From NCBI RefSeq assembly GCF_029360725.1, contig NZ_JARKMY010000001.1, positions 124,001 to 188,000 on the forward strand: DNA of 64,000 nucleotides, read 5' to 3'. Shown here in pieces: positions 45,643-53,857 of this stretch (position 1 is the first letter of the stretch; every line of letters begins with the position of its first letter). Below the pieces are notes generated by a model that worked only from the letters and a program-made list of their open reading frames with translations, ran no database searches and was not told where the DNA came from. Source of the DNA: Chryseolinea sp. H1M3-3. GTDB lineage: Bacteria > Bacteroidota > Bacteroidia > Cytophagales > Cyclobacteriaceae. The position numbers were made by a program, and so were the translations under genes.

Positions 45643-45686
45643 GAAAAGGTCTGACTACAACACTGAGGTACATACATGGCTACCGC

Positions 45687-45694
45687 CAAAAGTA
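45687..45694 (-). promoter_or_regulatory. -7 element of the sortase gene
   Basis: The minus strand reads TACTTTTG, an exact TAnnTTTG match, 44 bases before the porU2-like ATG. No well-spaced -33 TTTG is found. Confidence 0.4.
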
Positions 45695-45816
45695 AGCAAA
45701 CAACCGCGGTGCGCGGATTGTCAAAACCTTGGAAACCTTACAGATGATACATCAACCTGATGTTACGCGTTTATGCATTGATCCACGAGCCTCGTCTCGC
45801 CCGTGTCACTGCACAG

Positions 45817-45850
45817 AATCGTACAATCGGGTGAACAATAATGTACGATT
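45817..45850. repeat. 9-bp perfect inverted repeat upstream of padR
   Basis: AATCGTACA (45817-45825) and TGTACGATT (45842-45850), 16-base spacer, in the 360-base gap between the divergent sortase and padR genes. The TGTAC half-sites recall the ATGT/ACAT palindromes bound by many PadR proteins, so an operator is possible. It lies about 150 bases before the padR ATG, which is far for autoregulation. Otherwise I see no gene in this gap. Confidence 0.4.
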
Positions 45851-46002
45851 TGGAACATCGGATCCGCTTCAAATTAAGGGCTGAAAAAATTAAAATCCTG
45901 TATTTTAGACGAAAAAGGGTGTTTTTGAAATTTTTCACCAGGTACTTGGTCATGCATAGTACGTTTGCGTTAAAGTTGCTAGGAATGATCTAAACGTGAT
46001 GT

Positions 46003-46338
46003 ATGAATCTTGAAAACACACAAGTACAGATGAGGAAGGGAATATTAGAATACTGCATTCTTCATATTATCTCCCGCGGCGAGGTTTATGCCTCAGATAT
46101 GCTGGACGAACTTACTGCCGCGAAAATAATCGTAGTTGAAGGCACACTTTACCCCTTGCTGACCCGCCTGAAAAATGCCGGTCTTTTAGAATACAAATGG
46201 GTGGAATCAAAATCGGGACCCCCAAGAAAATATTATAAACTAACGGATAAGGGAAGTAAATTTCTGGGAAACCTGACAGCAACGTGGGATGAACTTGTTC
46301 ACTCTACCCAAATGATTACCTCAAAATCTAATGTTTAA
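46003..46338 (+). CDS. PadR family transcriptional regulator
   Basis: A 111-residue winged-helix repressor. NTQVQMRKGILEYCILHIISRGEVYASDMLDEL (helix-turn-helix start), VVEGTLYPLLTRLKNAGLLEYKW (recognition helix and wing; the TLYPLL motif is the PadR hallmark), and GPPRKYYKLTDKGSKFL. It lacks the long C-terminal dimerisation domain of PadR subfamily 1, so it is a subfamily 2 type. It precedes the PspC-domain gene by 18 bases. In Bacteroidota this pair is common, and the regulator probably controls its own operon. Confidence 0.95.
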   Translation: MNLENTQVQMRKGILEYCILHIISRGEVYASDMLDELTAAKIIVVEGTLYPLLTRLKNAGLLEYKWVESKSGPPRKYYKLTDKGSKFLGNLTATWDELVHSTQMITSKSNV

Positions 46339-46356
46339 TACACGACTTACATTGTT

Positions 46357-48780
46357 ATGAAAAAAAATATAAGCATAAACATAAGCGGCATTATCTTTCA
46401 TATTGAAGAAGACGGATATGAGAATCTTCGAAAGTATCTCGATTCTATAAATAAATATTTTGCCTCCTTTGAAGACAGTAGCGAAATCCTGGCAGACATT
46501 GAAAGTCGTGTAGCAGAAATCTTTCTTTCAAAATTAAATGAAGGCAAACAAGTGATCACTGCGGACGATGTAAACGCATTGATCACGACAATGGGAAGTG
46601 TAAGCGATTTTAAAGCTGCTGAAGAACAAGAATTCGCGAAGGCTGAGGCTCCAGGAAGAAATTCATCCGGTCCTTCTTCTTCAAGTTCGTCAAATGAAGG
46701 ATACAAAACATTTACCACGCCGAAACAACTGTTGCGCGATGAGAAGCGAAAAATCCTTGGGGGTGTTTGTTCAGGAATGGCTACCTATTTCAATGTTGAC
46801 CCTATATGGATACGGTTGCTTTTTGCGTTGACTGCCTTTGCGTATGGCATAACGATTCTCGTTTATATTGTGATGTGGATTGTGGTGCCTGGGGCCACTG
46901 ACCTGGAAGAACCGGAGACTGGTAAAAAAATGTTTCGGGATCCGGAAAGGAAGGTGATTGGCGGTGTGTCCGGAGGAATAGCTGCTTATTTTGGTATTGA
47001 CTTGGTTGTAGTCAGACTGCTGTTTGTCATCTTCACCATTTTCTTTGGAATAGGTTTTATCATTTATATCGTCTTGTGGATTGCGTTACCCGAGGCTAAA
47101 ACATTGACCGATCGAATGGAGATGCAAGGCGAACCGGTTACACTTTCTAATATAGAATCGAACATAAAAAAAAATCTTAATGTAGATCCAAGCAAAGAAG
47201 AAACTACTGCAACCAGAATCCTTCTTCTTCCTTTCCGGATAATTGGAATACTTATCTCCGTGCTCGCCAAAATATTGGTACCGCTACTGGAGGTTTTTAG
47301 GGTGGTCATCGGGATCGCTATTATTATGTTCGGCCTTGGTTTGATTTTTACCGCAATAGTAAGCGGTGGTGTACTCATCGGTCTTTTCTCAGACACCGCA
47401 TTTTCATGGCCGTGGGGTCATCCCAACGAATTTAGCATGCCTTTGGAAGTTTTCATTAATGGCATTTCAGGGTGGCTGGTAGTTGCTGCTTTTATTGCGG
47501 CCATTATCCCTGCGATTTTTATAATGATATTAGGAGTGTCTGTGATTGCCCGGAAGTACGTTATCGGACCGACTATGGGCTGGACTATGTTCGTGTTATT
47601 TTTTGTCAGTGTCGCTATACTTAGCGTGGGTATTCCAAAAATTGTCTATGCCTTTAAAGAAGACGGAGAATTTAAAGTTGAGCAGACTTATAATCTCAAC
47701 GGTAAGACTGCAGTTTTTCACATCAATGAAGTTGGCATGGACGACTATGATGCTGCCACACTTACGTTGAAGGGATATAATGGAAAAGATTTCAAATTGG
47801 TCCAGACTTTTGAGGCGCAAGGTTCGACACGGCAACAGGCTATTGAAAATGCGAAGATGGTGGATTATAATGTAGCCGTGCAAGATTCGATAATCACTTT
47901 TGATTCCAATATCAGGTTCAAAGAAAATGCCGTGTTTCGTGACCAGCATTTAAGAATGATCCTCTATATTCCTTACAATTATCCATTTGTTTTGGATGAA
48001 GCAACCAGCCGTTTTATCACACAGTATATTGACTACGATGACTTGGAAGGAAATACGTGGATCATGACAGAGGATGGAATTACTTGCAAGACCTGCCCTA
48101 AAAATGAAACAGAAGAGAATGATGATAACGAGGATAATAATAACGAGGAAGATCAGGCTTCAAATGCCGTGTCCGACCAATTTGGATTAAACAGTTTTTA
48201 TGGATTAGACATAAAGGGCTTATTCGATGTGCATATTATGAAAGGTGATGCGTACGCAGTGGAGCTCATTGGTTCTGCTAAAGAAAAAAGTAAATATGAA
48301 GTTTACCGGGAAGGCAGAACACTTGTTATCAAATATGAAGGCAAGGACCGAAAATTCGACTGGAACGATGGCGTCAACGAACACAATGATATCAGAATTA
48401 ATGTAACGATGCCCTCCCTTGAAAGAATTGAAGCAGAAGGATTTGGCTCTATCAAATTCGACGAATTCACTATGGATGATATGGAGATCGAGCTTCGGGG
48501 ACCAGTAAAACTTCGCGGCTCGCTAAGTGCGCATAACCTTGCCGTTAATCTTACAGGTACATCTGAAGCAGATCTTTCCGGTGACGTCCAAAACATGGAC
48601 GCCGATATTCGCTTTGCCTCCAAACTACTTGCTTACGACCTGGAAGCGAATGACGCAACAGTGGAGGTGAACGGCGCCTCTTCAGCCAAAGTCAATGTTA
48701 GTCACCATCTCGAAATGGATGAAGGTGTTGCCAGCGACATTGACTACCGTGGAAATCCTGAAGTAATTGATAGAGATTAA
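46357..48780 (+). CDS. Protein with two PspC domains and a C-terminal GIN-type adhesin-like domain
   Basis: An 807-residue membrane protein. An N-terminal soluble domain (1-95; INISGIIFHIEEDGYENLRKYL) is followed by a Ser-rich linker. Two PspC domains lie at about 123-182 and 190-248, each a basic LGGVCSGMATYF/IGGVSGGIAAYF start plus a membrane helix. Three or four further helices lie at about 295-430. A periplasmic region follows and ends in repeated beta strands (about 605-800) like the putative auto-transporter adhesin head GIN domain (DUF2807): VHIMKGDAYAVELIG, LERIEAEGFGSIKFDEF. PspC proteins sense envelope stress. Here the C-terminal beta-helix may be the sensor. Co-transcribed with the PadR gene. 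Confidence 0.9.
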   Translation: MKKNISINISGIIFHIEEDGYENLRKYLDSINKYFASFEDSSEILADIESRVAEIFLSKLNEGKQVITADDVNALITTMGSVSDFKAAEEQEFAKAEAPGRNSSGPSSSSSSNEGYKTFTTPKQLLRDEKRKILGGVCSGMATYFNVDPIWIRLLFALTAFAYGITILVYIVMWIVVPGATDLEEPETGKKMFRDPERKVIGGVSGGIAAYFGIDLVVVRLLFVIFTIFFGIGFIIYIVLWIALPEAKTLTDRMEMQGEPVTLSNIESNIKKNLNVDPSKEETTATRILLLPFRIIGILISVLAKILVPLLEVFRVVIGIAIIMFGLGLIFTAIVSGGVLIGLFSDTAFSWPWGHPNEFSMPLEVFINGISGWLVVAAFIAAIIPAIFIMILGVSVIARKYVIGPTMGWTMFVLFFVSVAILSVGIPKIVYAFKEDGEFKVEQTYNLNGKTAVFHINEVGMDDYDAATLTLKGYNGKDFKLVQTFEAQGSTRQQAIENAKMVDYNVAVQDSIITFDSNIRFKENAVFRDQHLRMILYIPYNYPFVLDEATSRFITQYIDYDDLEGNTWIMTEDGITCKTCPKNETEENDDNEDNNNEEDQASNAVSDQFGLNSFYGLDIKGLFDVHIMKGDAYAVELIGSAKEKSKYEVYREGRTLVIKYEGKDRKFDWNDGVNEHNDIRINVTMPSLERIEAEGFGSIKFDEFTMDDMEIELRGPVKLRGSLSAHNLAVNLTGTSEADLSGDVQNMDADIRFASKLLAYDLEANDATVEVNGASSAKVNVSHHLEMDEGVASDIDYRGNPEVIDRD

Positions 48781-48791
48781 AACCCGTTTAT

Positions 48792-48854
48792 ATGATTATT
48801 TTTCTATTGTTAATTATCGCGTTTATCGCAAGCAAGTTGATTGGATGGTTTTAG
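48792..48854 (+). CDS. 20-residue membrane microprotein
   Basis: ATG at 48792, 11 bases after the PspC-domain gene, opens a 20-codon frame ending in TAG: MIIFLLLIIAFIASKLIGWF. It is almost entirely hydrophobic with one Lys, long enough for a single membrane span. The position in the padR-pspC transcript suggests it is translated. The reading frame is very short, so it may be fortuitous. Confidence 0.45.
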   Translation: MIIFLLLIIAFIASKLIGWF

Positions 48855-49060
48855 TCATGGTGGGATAGGGTTGTCTGTAGTATCTTATTGAAAAAACAAG
48901 CTTTTGTGCAAGCTGACCGGCCCGTTTTATGGATAAAGCCAGCACAAAATTGCATTCCCATGCAATGACCATGGGTATCCGTGACTTTATTTTACAATTT
49001 TCTTAAGCCCCCACGCAACCTCATTCGTTAAATTAGCATCATCAAAATGAAACGTTTTAC

Positions 49061-49633
49061 ATGCAGTTTAAAATTTACCGGGCAAAAGAAGACGAACTGA
49101 TAAAGGGATGCCTCAGGCGCGATCGTAGCGCCCAGAAGCTTCTTTACGATTCCTATTCTTCAAAAATGTATGGCCTTTGCTATCGATATGTAAAGGATTC
49201 TATGGAAGCAGAGGATGTGCTGGTGACTGCATTTATGAAGGTTTTTGAAAAAATTGACCAATTTAAAAATGAGGGAAGCTTTGAGGGATGGATTAGAAGA
49301 ATTGTGGTGAATGAGGCATTAACCAGCTTACGAAGAAATCGCTCTATGTACATCGAGACGGAATTGGAGCAAGTCGATTATGATCCAAACTACAAAACGG
49401 TAAGTGATCATTTGGAGGTCGAAGACCTTATTCAAGTGGTAAATGAACTTCCCACAGGGTACAGAATTGTATTTAACATGTATGCCATCGACGGATATTC
49501 TCATAAAGAAATTGCAGAATCTCTGGGGATAAGCGAAAACACATCGAAGTCGCAACTGTGCCGTGCACGCACCTATCTTCAGAAAATATTGAAAGAACAG
49601 GAATGGATGGCGAATAAAAATTTTAGCAAATGA
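49061..49633 (+). CDS. ECF RNA polymerase sigma factor
   Basis: A 190-residue sigma-70 family protein of the ECF type. Region 2 (about 15-85: AQKLLYDSYSSKMYGLCYRYVKDSMEAEDVLVTAFMKVFEKIDQFKNEGSFEGWIRRIVVNEALTSLRRN) binds -10 DNA and core polymerase. Region 4 (about 125-180: LPTGYRIVFNMYAIDGYSHKEIAESLGISENTSKSQLCRAR) is the helix-turn-helix for -35 DNA. The stop overlaps the next start (ATGATGA), typical for sigma/anti-sigma pairs. The target promoters are unknown. Confidence 0.95.
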   Translation: MQFKIYRAKEDELIKGCLRRDRSAQKLLYDSYSSKMYGLCYRYVKDSMEAEDVLVTAFMKVFEKIDQFKNEGSFEGWIRRIVVNEALTSLRRNRSMYIETELEQVDYDPNYKTVSDHLEVEDLIQVVNELPTGYRIVFNMYAIDGYSHKEIAESLGISENTSKSQLCRARTYLQKILKEQEWMANKNFSK

Positions 49634-50379
49634 TGAATCAACAACCGGATAAATATTTTCGTGAGAAACTGAAGGATTATCAAAGACCCGCACCGGCAAG
49701 CGCGTGGGATAGAATTGAAAGCGGGCTGCAAAAAAAAACAACAGTAAAATTTGAATGGTGGAAAGTGGCCGCTTCACTCCTTTTGCTGACATCTGTCGGG
49801 TATGGCCTTTGGGTTTATCGTACTTCGACAGATAAACAGCCATTGGCAAAAACTGAATTGGAAACTGAAACCCAGAAACCTGGTGAACATAAATCTAAAG
49901 ACGGGGGCACACCGCTCAATCATAGAGAAAAAGATATTTCCTCTGAGAACGAAGCGGTTGCGCAACCTCTTTCAAAATCAGAGACGAAAGAAAACGTGAC
50001 TTCTAAGAATGTAATTAAATATAAAACGCAAACCGTCGCTGCGCAAAAATCTCCATTAACGTCTGAACCCATTCAGCCGGCCGAGGTAACCTCCATGCCC
50101 GAGCCTGTTGTGGCGTCTGTCGATAGCGTTGTTCCGCCTACAAAAAAGTCTTCGAATATAACTTTGACAATTACAGCTGAAGAAACAAATCAATATTTAG
50201 ATAAAAATGCATTAGCCCAAGCAACCTCAGAAGAAAAGAAATCATCTACGTTTAAAAAGCTCTTAAGAAAAGCCGGTGATCTGAAAAGTAATCAAGATCC
50301 GTTTGGCGATCTAAGAGAGAAAAAGAATGAAATTCTCGCGCTGAATTTTAAGAATGAAAAACGTGGACAAAACAAATAA
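49630..50379 (+). CDS. Anti-sigma-factor-like single-pass membrane protein
   Basis: A 249-residue protein with a cytoplasmic N-terminus (KYFREKLKDYQRPAPASAWDRIESGLQKK), a single membrane helix at about 45-62 (VAASLLLLTSVGYGLWV), and a long, low-complexity, Lys/Thr/Ser/Glu-rich periplasmic part. The position right after the ECF sigma gene with a 4-base overlap, and the AWDRIE motif near the N-terminus seen in many Bacteroidota anti-sigma proteins, suggest it inhibits that sigma factor. It has no recognisable zinc-binding anti-sigma domain, so the assignment is inferred from context. Confidence 0.7.
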   Translation: MMNQQPDKYFREKLKDYQRPAPASAWDRIESGLQKKTTVKFEWWKVAASLLLLTSVGYGLWVYRTSTDKQPLAKTELETETQKPGEHKSKDGGTPLNHREKDISSENEAVAQPLSKSETKENVTSKNVIKYKTQTVAAQKSPLTSEPIQPAEVTSMPEPVVASVDSVVPPTKKSSNITLTITAEETNQYLDKNALAQATSEEKKSSTFKKLLRKAGDLKSNQDPFGDLREKKNEILALNFKNEKRGQNK

Positions 50380-50385
50380 TTGGGT

Positions 50386-51417
50386 ATGACAAAGAAATTT
50401 TTACTTACAGCAGTAATAGCCCTGGGCACTATCATGACCAAGGCGCAGCAGGCCGATACAGTCATCGTAGAATTGGCAAAGACAAGCCAGGTAATATTTA
50501 CTATAAAAGACCGTAACGATCTTGAGATCTTAAAGCACTATGACTTTCAGCAACTTTTCCAGGATGTGCTTTCCAAACTCGAAAAGAACGATACTACCGC
50601 CCTGGCTAAGCGCGACTCGACTGAAACAGAAGAGGTAGTAGCAAGAAATGAAAATAGTGAGGACGAAGACGATGATGAAGACGATAACGACTGGCGCAAT
50701 CACCGGGATGATAACGATGATGATGATGATGATAATGATGACTACGAATGGAGAAACCACTTTCATGGCAACAGGTGGGGACGTACCTGGCAATCGTTCA
50801 ACTTTGATCTGGGAACAAATAATTATTTAACAGATGGTGAATTTCCGGATAATAATAACGCCCTGTACTCAGTAAGACCATGGGGATCATGGTATGTGGC
50901 CGCGTCATCCATTCAACGCACCCGTTTAGGATCAAAATTTTTCATCGAATGGGGAGTTGGTATGAGCTGGTATAATTTCAAATTCCAAAAAGATAATATC
51001 ACAATCTTAAAAGATGACAACGGCATTGAATTTACAGAAGACCTCCGGGATGTTAACTTTAGAAAAAGCAAACTTACCGTTTCCTACGTCCATGCCTCCC
51101 TTGTACCTATTGTCGACTTTGGAGGTAACAGCCGTAAAGCAAGGCTGTGGGATGGACATCATAATTCATTTCGCATCGGTTTAGGACCTTATGTTGGCTA
51201 CAGAATTTCAAGTCACTCCAAGATCGTGTACAAAGATGGTGATCGTGAAAAAGATAAAGACCGAGACAACTTCTACTTAAACAATTTTCGATACGGCATG
51301 CGGCTGCAATTGGGTTACAGGTCAACCGATTTATTCTTCAATTACGATATGAACGAACTTTTCGCTGAAGGTAGAGGGCCAAAATTAAATGCCTTTAGTT
51401 TCGGAGTAATTTTCTAA
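50386..51417 (+). CDS. Outer-membrane beta-barrel-like protein with Asp-rich segment
   Basis: A 343-residue exported protein (signal peptide ending MTKAQ). The ATG at 50386 is preferred over TTG at 50380. Residues about 80-125 are an acidic low-complexity segment dominated by Asp/Glu/Asn (for example DEDDDEDDNDW and NDDDDDDNDDYEW). The rest has amphipathic strands ending in an aromatic (FSFGVIF), as in porin-like barrels: FIEWGVGMSWYNFKF, LRLQLGYRSTDLFFNY. The acidic stretch may bind calcium. Third gene of the sigma/anti-sigma operon, so it is a likely target or sensor of that pathway. Confidence 0.75.
   Translation: MTKKFLLTAVIALGTIMTKAQQADTVIVELAKTSQVIFTIKDRNDLEILKHYDFQQLFQDVLSKLEKNDTTALAKRDSTETEEVVARNENSEDEDDDEDDNDWRNHRDDNDDDDDDNDDYEWRNHFHGNRWGRTWQSFNFDLGTNNYLTDGEFPDNNNALYSVRPWGSWYVAASSIQRTRLGSKFFIEWGVGMSWYNFKFQKDNITILKDDNGIEFTEDLRDVNFRKSKLTVSYVHASLVPIVDFGGNSRKARLWDGHHNSFRIGLGPYVGYRISSHSKIVYKDGDREKDKDRDNFYLNNFRYGMRLQLGYRSTDLFFNYDMNELFAEGRGPKLNAFSFGVIF
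50707..50742 (+). repeat. GAT/GAC trinucleotide microsatellite inside a gene
   Basis: A run of GAT-type codons, GATGATAAC followed by GATGATGATGATGATAATGATGAC, encodes the Asp-rich stretch of the outer-membrane protein. Copy-number change by slippage would keep the frame and alter only the number of Asp residues. Confidence 0.6.
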
Positions 51418-51423
51418 ACCGCT

Positions 51424-51453
51424 AAACCTCCAGAAATCATCTGGAGGTTTTTT
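51424..51453 (+). terminator. Intrinsic terminator of the ECF operon
   Basis: AAACCTCCAGA (51424-51434) and TCTGGAGGTTT (51440-51450) form an 11-bp perfect stem with an AATCA loop, followed by TTT. It lies 6 bases after the stop of the Asp-rich protein gene and is the clearest terminator in the window. Confidence 0.9.
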
Positions 51454-51626
51454 CTGTTTCCACCCATCAACATGCTCATAGCAAGTTAGACTCTCATCCT
51501 TCCTAACATCTGTTTGTGCAGAACATTCTCTCTGAATCTTTTCGAGTTTGATTTGATGAAGATTTGCGATGTTTTTATTTTCGCTCCGCTGTAACGATTA
51601 TTTTCTAACTTTATATATTTAAGCGT

Positions 51627-52217
51627 ATGTCGGAAGCAGGAAATTTAACCCGTAAGGAACAAGTAATACGAAAGGCTGCAGAGCTTTTTAAAGAAAAGGG
51701 GTATGCAGCTGCCTCCATGCGGGATCTCGCCCAATTGCTTGGTATTGAAGCCGCTAGTTTGTATTCACACATTAAATCGAAGGAGGAAATTTTAAGAAGT
51801 CTTTGCTTTGACATGGCTACTGAATTCAGAAAGTCATTGAATGAAGTGGAGAAGCAAAATGTTTCAGCAAGTGAAAAACTCCGCATGGGAATCATTGGTC
51901 ATATCCAGGTAATGGCAAAAGACCTCACAGCCTCAGCGGTATTCATGAATGAGCATCGGCATCTAAGTGAACCCTATCTGCGTGATTTTTTACTGTTGCG
52001 CATCAATTACATCAATCGCTTTAAGACAATTTTGGAAGAAGGTGTTCGCACCGGAGAATTCAAAAACACCATTGATAAAAAATTGGCAGTAATGACCTTA
52101 TTTTCATCTTTAAACTGGATGCCAATGTGGTATGATCCAGACTCAGCAATCGATCCTGCTGCCTTGGGCGATCAACTGGCTGACATGCTTATAAACGGGT
52201 TGAAGAAAACGGCCTGA
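51627..52217 (+). CDS. TetR family transcriptional regulator
   Basis: A 196-residue repressor. The N-terminal helix-turn-helix is at about 7-55: RKEQVIRKAAELFKEKGYAAASMRDLAQLLGIEAASLYSHIKSKEEIL. The C-terminal ligand domain begins with CFDMATEFRKSLNEVEKQNVSASEKLRMGI and is poorly conserved, as usual. The ligand and target are unknown. No efflux pump or metabolic gene is next to it; the neighbours are a small hypothetical and a DinB protein. Confidence 0.93.
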   Translation: MSEAGNLTRKEQVIRKAAELFKEKGYAAASMRDLAQLLGIEAASLYSHIKSKEEILRSLCFDMATEFRKSLNEVEKQNVSASEKLRMGIIGHIQVMAKDLTASAVFMNEHRHLSEPYLRDFLLLRINYINRFKTILEEGVRTGEFKNTIDKKLAVMTLFSSLNWMPMWYDPDSAIDPAALGDQLADMLINGLKKTA

Positions 52218-52230
52218 TACCTTTTGGAAT

Positions 52231-52476
52231 TTAATTCTGCCTTACAAAAGGTCCTGCAAGTAATAGAATTTCTTTCCAAACCGCCGACAACGCTTCATAC
52301 GGTGAACTGAAACAACTTTTTAGGTAAACAAGCGTACTGCTATCTTCCGGCAACTCATTATTTATCCATTTGAAGATATCATCCGCCAAAATCAAAAGCT
52401 CATTTGAATGGTACTTGGGATAATGCCGGTACAGAAAGTCTAATGCCCACAAAAAGTCCAGGTATTTCAAAGTCAT
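52231..52476 (-). CDS. Small hypothetical protein, 81 residues
   Basis: Not recognised. From ATG at 52476 the frame gives a helical, aromatic-rich 81-residue protein (MTLKYLDFLWALDFLYRHYP... WKEILLLAGPF) with no signal peptide. An upstream TTG at 52491 would add MRSCC. Convergent with the TetR gene (13-base gap) and divergent from the DinB gene. The composition is gene-like, but no family is evident. Confidence 0.5.
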   Translation of the reverse strand: MTLKYLDFLWALDFLYRHYPKYHSNELLILADDIFKWINNELPEDSSTLVYLKSCFSSPYEALSAVWKEILLLAGPFVRQN

Positions 52477-52534
52477 ACAACAAGAACGCAATTTTTTTAT
52501 CGATAGTTTTTCCTTCTACGTTATATAAATTGCC

Positions 52535-53008
52535 ATGCAAATAATAATACAAGACCTTAAAGAATTAATCCGGGAATTCGGGGATAGGCTCTATGTGATT
52601 CCAGATTCAGATTTCTATGCCAAACCCAATCCAGCAAAATGGAGCAAAATTGAAGTGCTTGGACATTTAATTGACTCTGCCCAAAATAATCTTCGACGAT
52701 TTATTTGCGGCCAATATGAATCTACACCACCCCTGATCGTGTATGATCAGGATTTGTGGGTGGCGGCCAACAACTACCAATTGGCGAAAACTGAGGGTAT
52801 CATCCAGCTTTGGATTTTGCTAAACGAACGGATTTGCAGCATACTATTGTCAATGGAACAAGCCAGTTACAATAAAAACTGCAATACAGGAAGAGAAATA
52901 CCCAGGCTTCGTTCCCTTGAATGGCTGGCGGGCGATTATGTAAAACACATGAAACATCATTTGAATCAAATTATCCCCGGCAGTTTTAATATTATTTACC
53001 CCGGGTAG
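52535..53008 (+). CDS. DinB/YfiT-like four-helix metalloprotein
   Basis: A 157-residue DinB-superfamily protein. The metal-binding histidines are H44 (VLGHLIDSAQNNLRR), H138 and H142 (VKHMKHHLNQI), spaced as in DinB. The PNPAKWSKIEVLGHLIDS start is the usual family signature. DinB-like proteins include thiol transferases (bacillithiol- or mycothiol-dependent S-transferases) as well as uncharacterised DNA-damage-induced proteins. The thiol substrate cannot be judged here. Confidence 0.9.
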   Translation: MQIIIQDLKELIREFGDRLYVIPDSDFYAKPNPAKWSKIEVLGHLIDSAQNNLRRFICGQYESTPPLIVYDQDLWVAANNYQLAKTEGIIQLWILLNERICSILLSMEQASYNKNCNTGREIPRLRSLEWLAGDYVKHMKHHLNQIIPGSFNIIYPG

Positions 53009-53126
53009 CGAACTCGTCTCCTGATCCTGCCTTTACGCCGAAAATCATGCATGCATTACAATTACGAGTAAAACCTGATAACATTTTATCGTAACCAGCC
53101 GTATTCATGAGCAGTAAACTAAAACT

Positions 53127-53726
53127 ATGAGATTACGGATTTCAGGTATTTTAATTTCCTGCCTGGGTATACTGATGTTTAACTGTGAAAAAAGAGGCGA
53201 GACCGATTCCGCTACCTTCACAAAAGCTGACTCTCTTACTGATGTTTACCTGTCTCTCCAAGACAGTATGTTACGCTCCTGGAATATCATGATCAATGAC
53301 GATAACCAGAAGATTACAGCTATGCACAATCTTCTGCACGAATTAATGCTAACTACTGCCAATGAAAATGAACTACAAACCTTCGAAGAACAACTGGATC
53401 GGTTGGCTGATTTAAGATACGATCAGAAGTCGATGGCTAAAGAAGATTTGATTGAAGAATACGATTTTGCTTCAAACTCTTTAGTAACCGAACTTATTTC
53501 CATCGCTGAATCCAGAAGTGAATTTGCTTATAATCCGACGTTGCAAAAATTAGTTGAAGAGATCCGGATCGCGGATCAAAGAGTTGATCTTTACCGCGAA
53601 GAATATGACCTTATCACTCAAAAATATAATAACTTCCTGCAGGCAAACAGAAGTTATCTGGATGAAATGAACCTTGGAGATTCATTGATCATAAGACCTC
53701 TCTTTCAAATGACTTACGGAGAATAA
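53127..53726 (+). CDS. Helical lipoprotein (LemA-like?)
   Basis: A 199-residue predicted lipoprotein: leader ISGILISCLGILMFNC, with Cys20 as the lipid site, then mostly long charged helices (SLQDSMLRSWNIMINDDNQKITAM, FEEQLDRLADLRYDQKSM, EIRIADQRVDLYREEYDLITQKYNNFLQ). The Q-K-Y-N-N-F-L segment recalls the repeated helices of LemA-type proteins, but the match is weak. The function is unknown. Single gene. Confidence 0.6.
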   Translation: MRLRISGILISCLGILMFNCEKRGETDSATFTKADSLTDVYLSLQDSMLRSWNIMINDDNQKITAMHNLLHELMLTTANENELQTFEEQLDRLADLRYDQKSMAKEDLIEEYDFASNSLVTELISIAESRSEFAYNPTLQKLVEEIRIADQRVDLYREEYDLITQKYNNFLQANRSYLDEMNLGDSLIIRPLFQMTYGE

Positions 53727-53857
53727 ATTAGTTAATTTTTACCCTTTCTTTTCTCCTCTCGATTTTCCTACATTAGACCAAACTTATCGGGATCGATAAA
53801 CAACTGCCATAACACGCTGTTTGTAAAAGATAAACTTTATCGGCTAATGCATTTACA

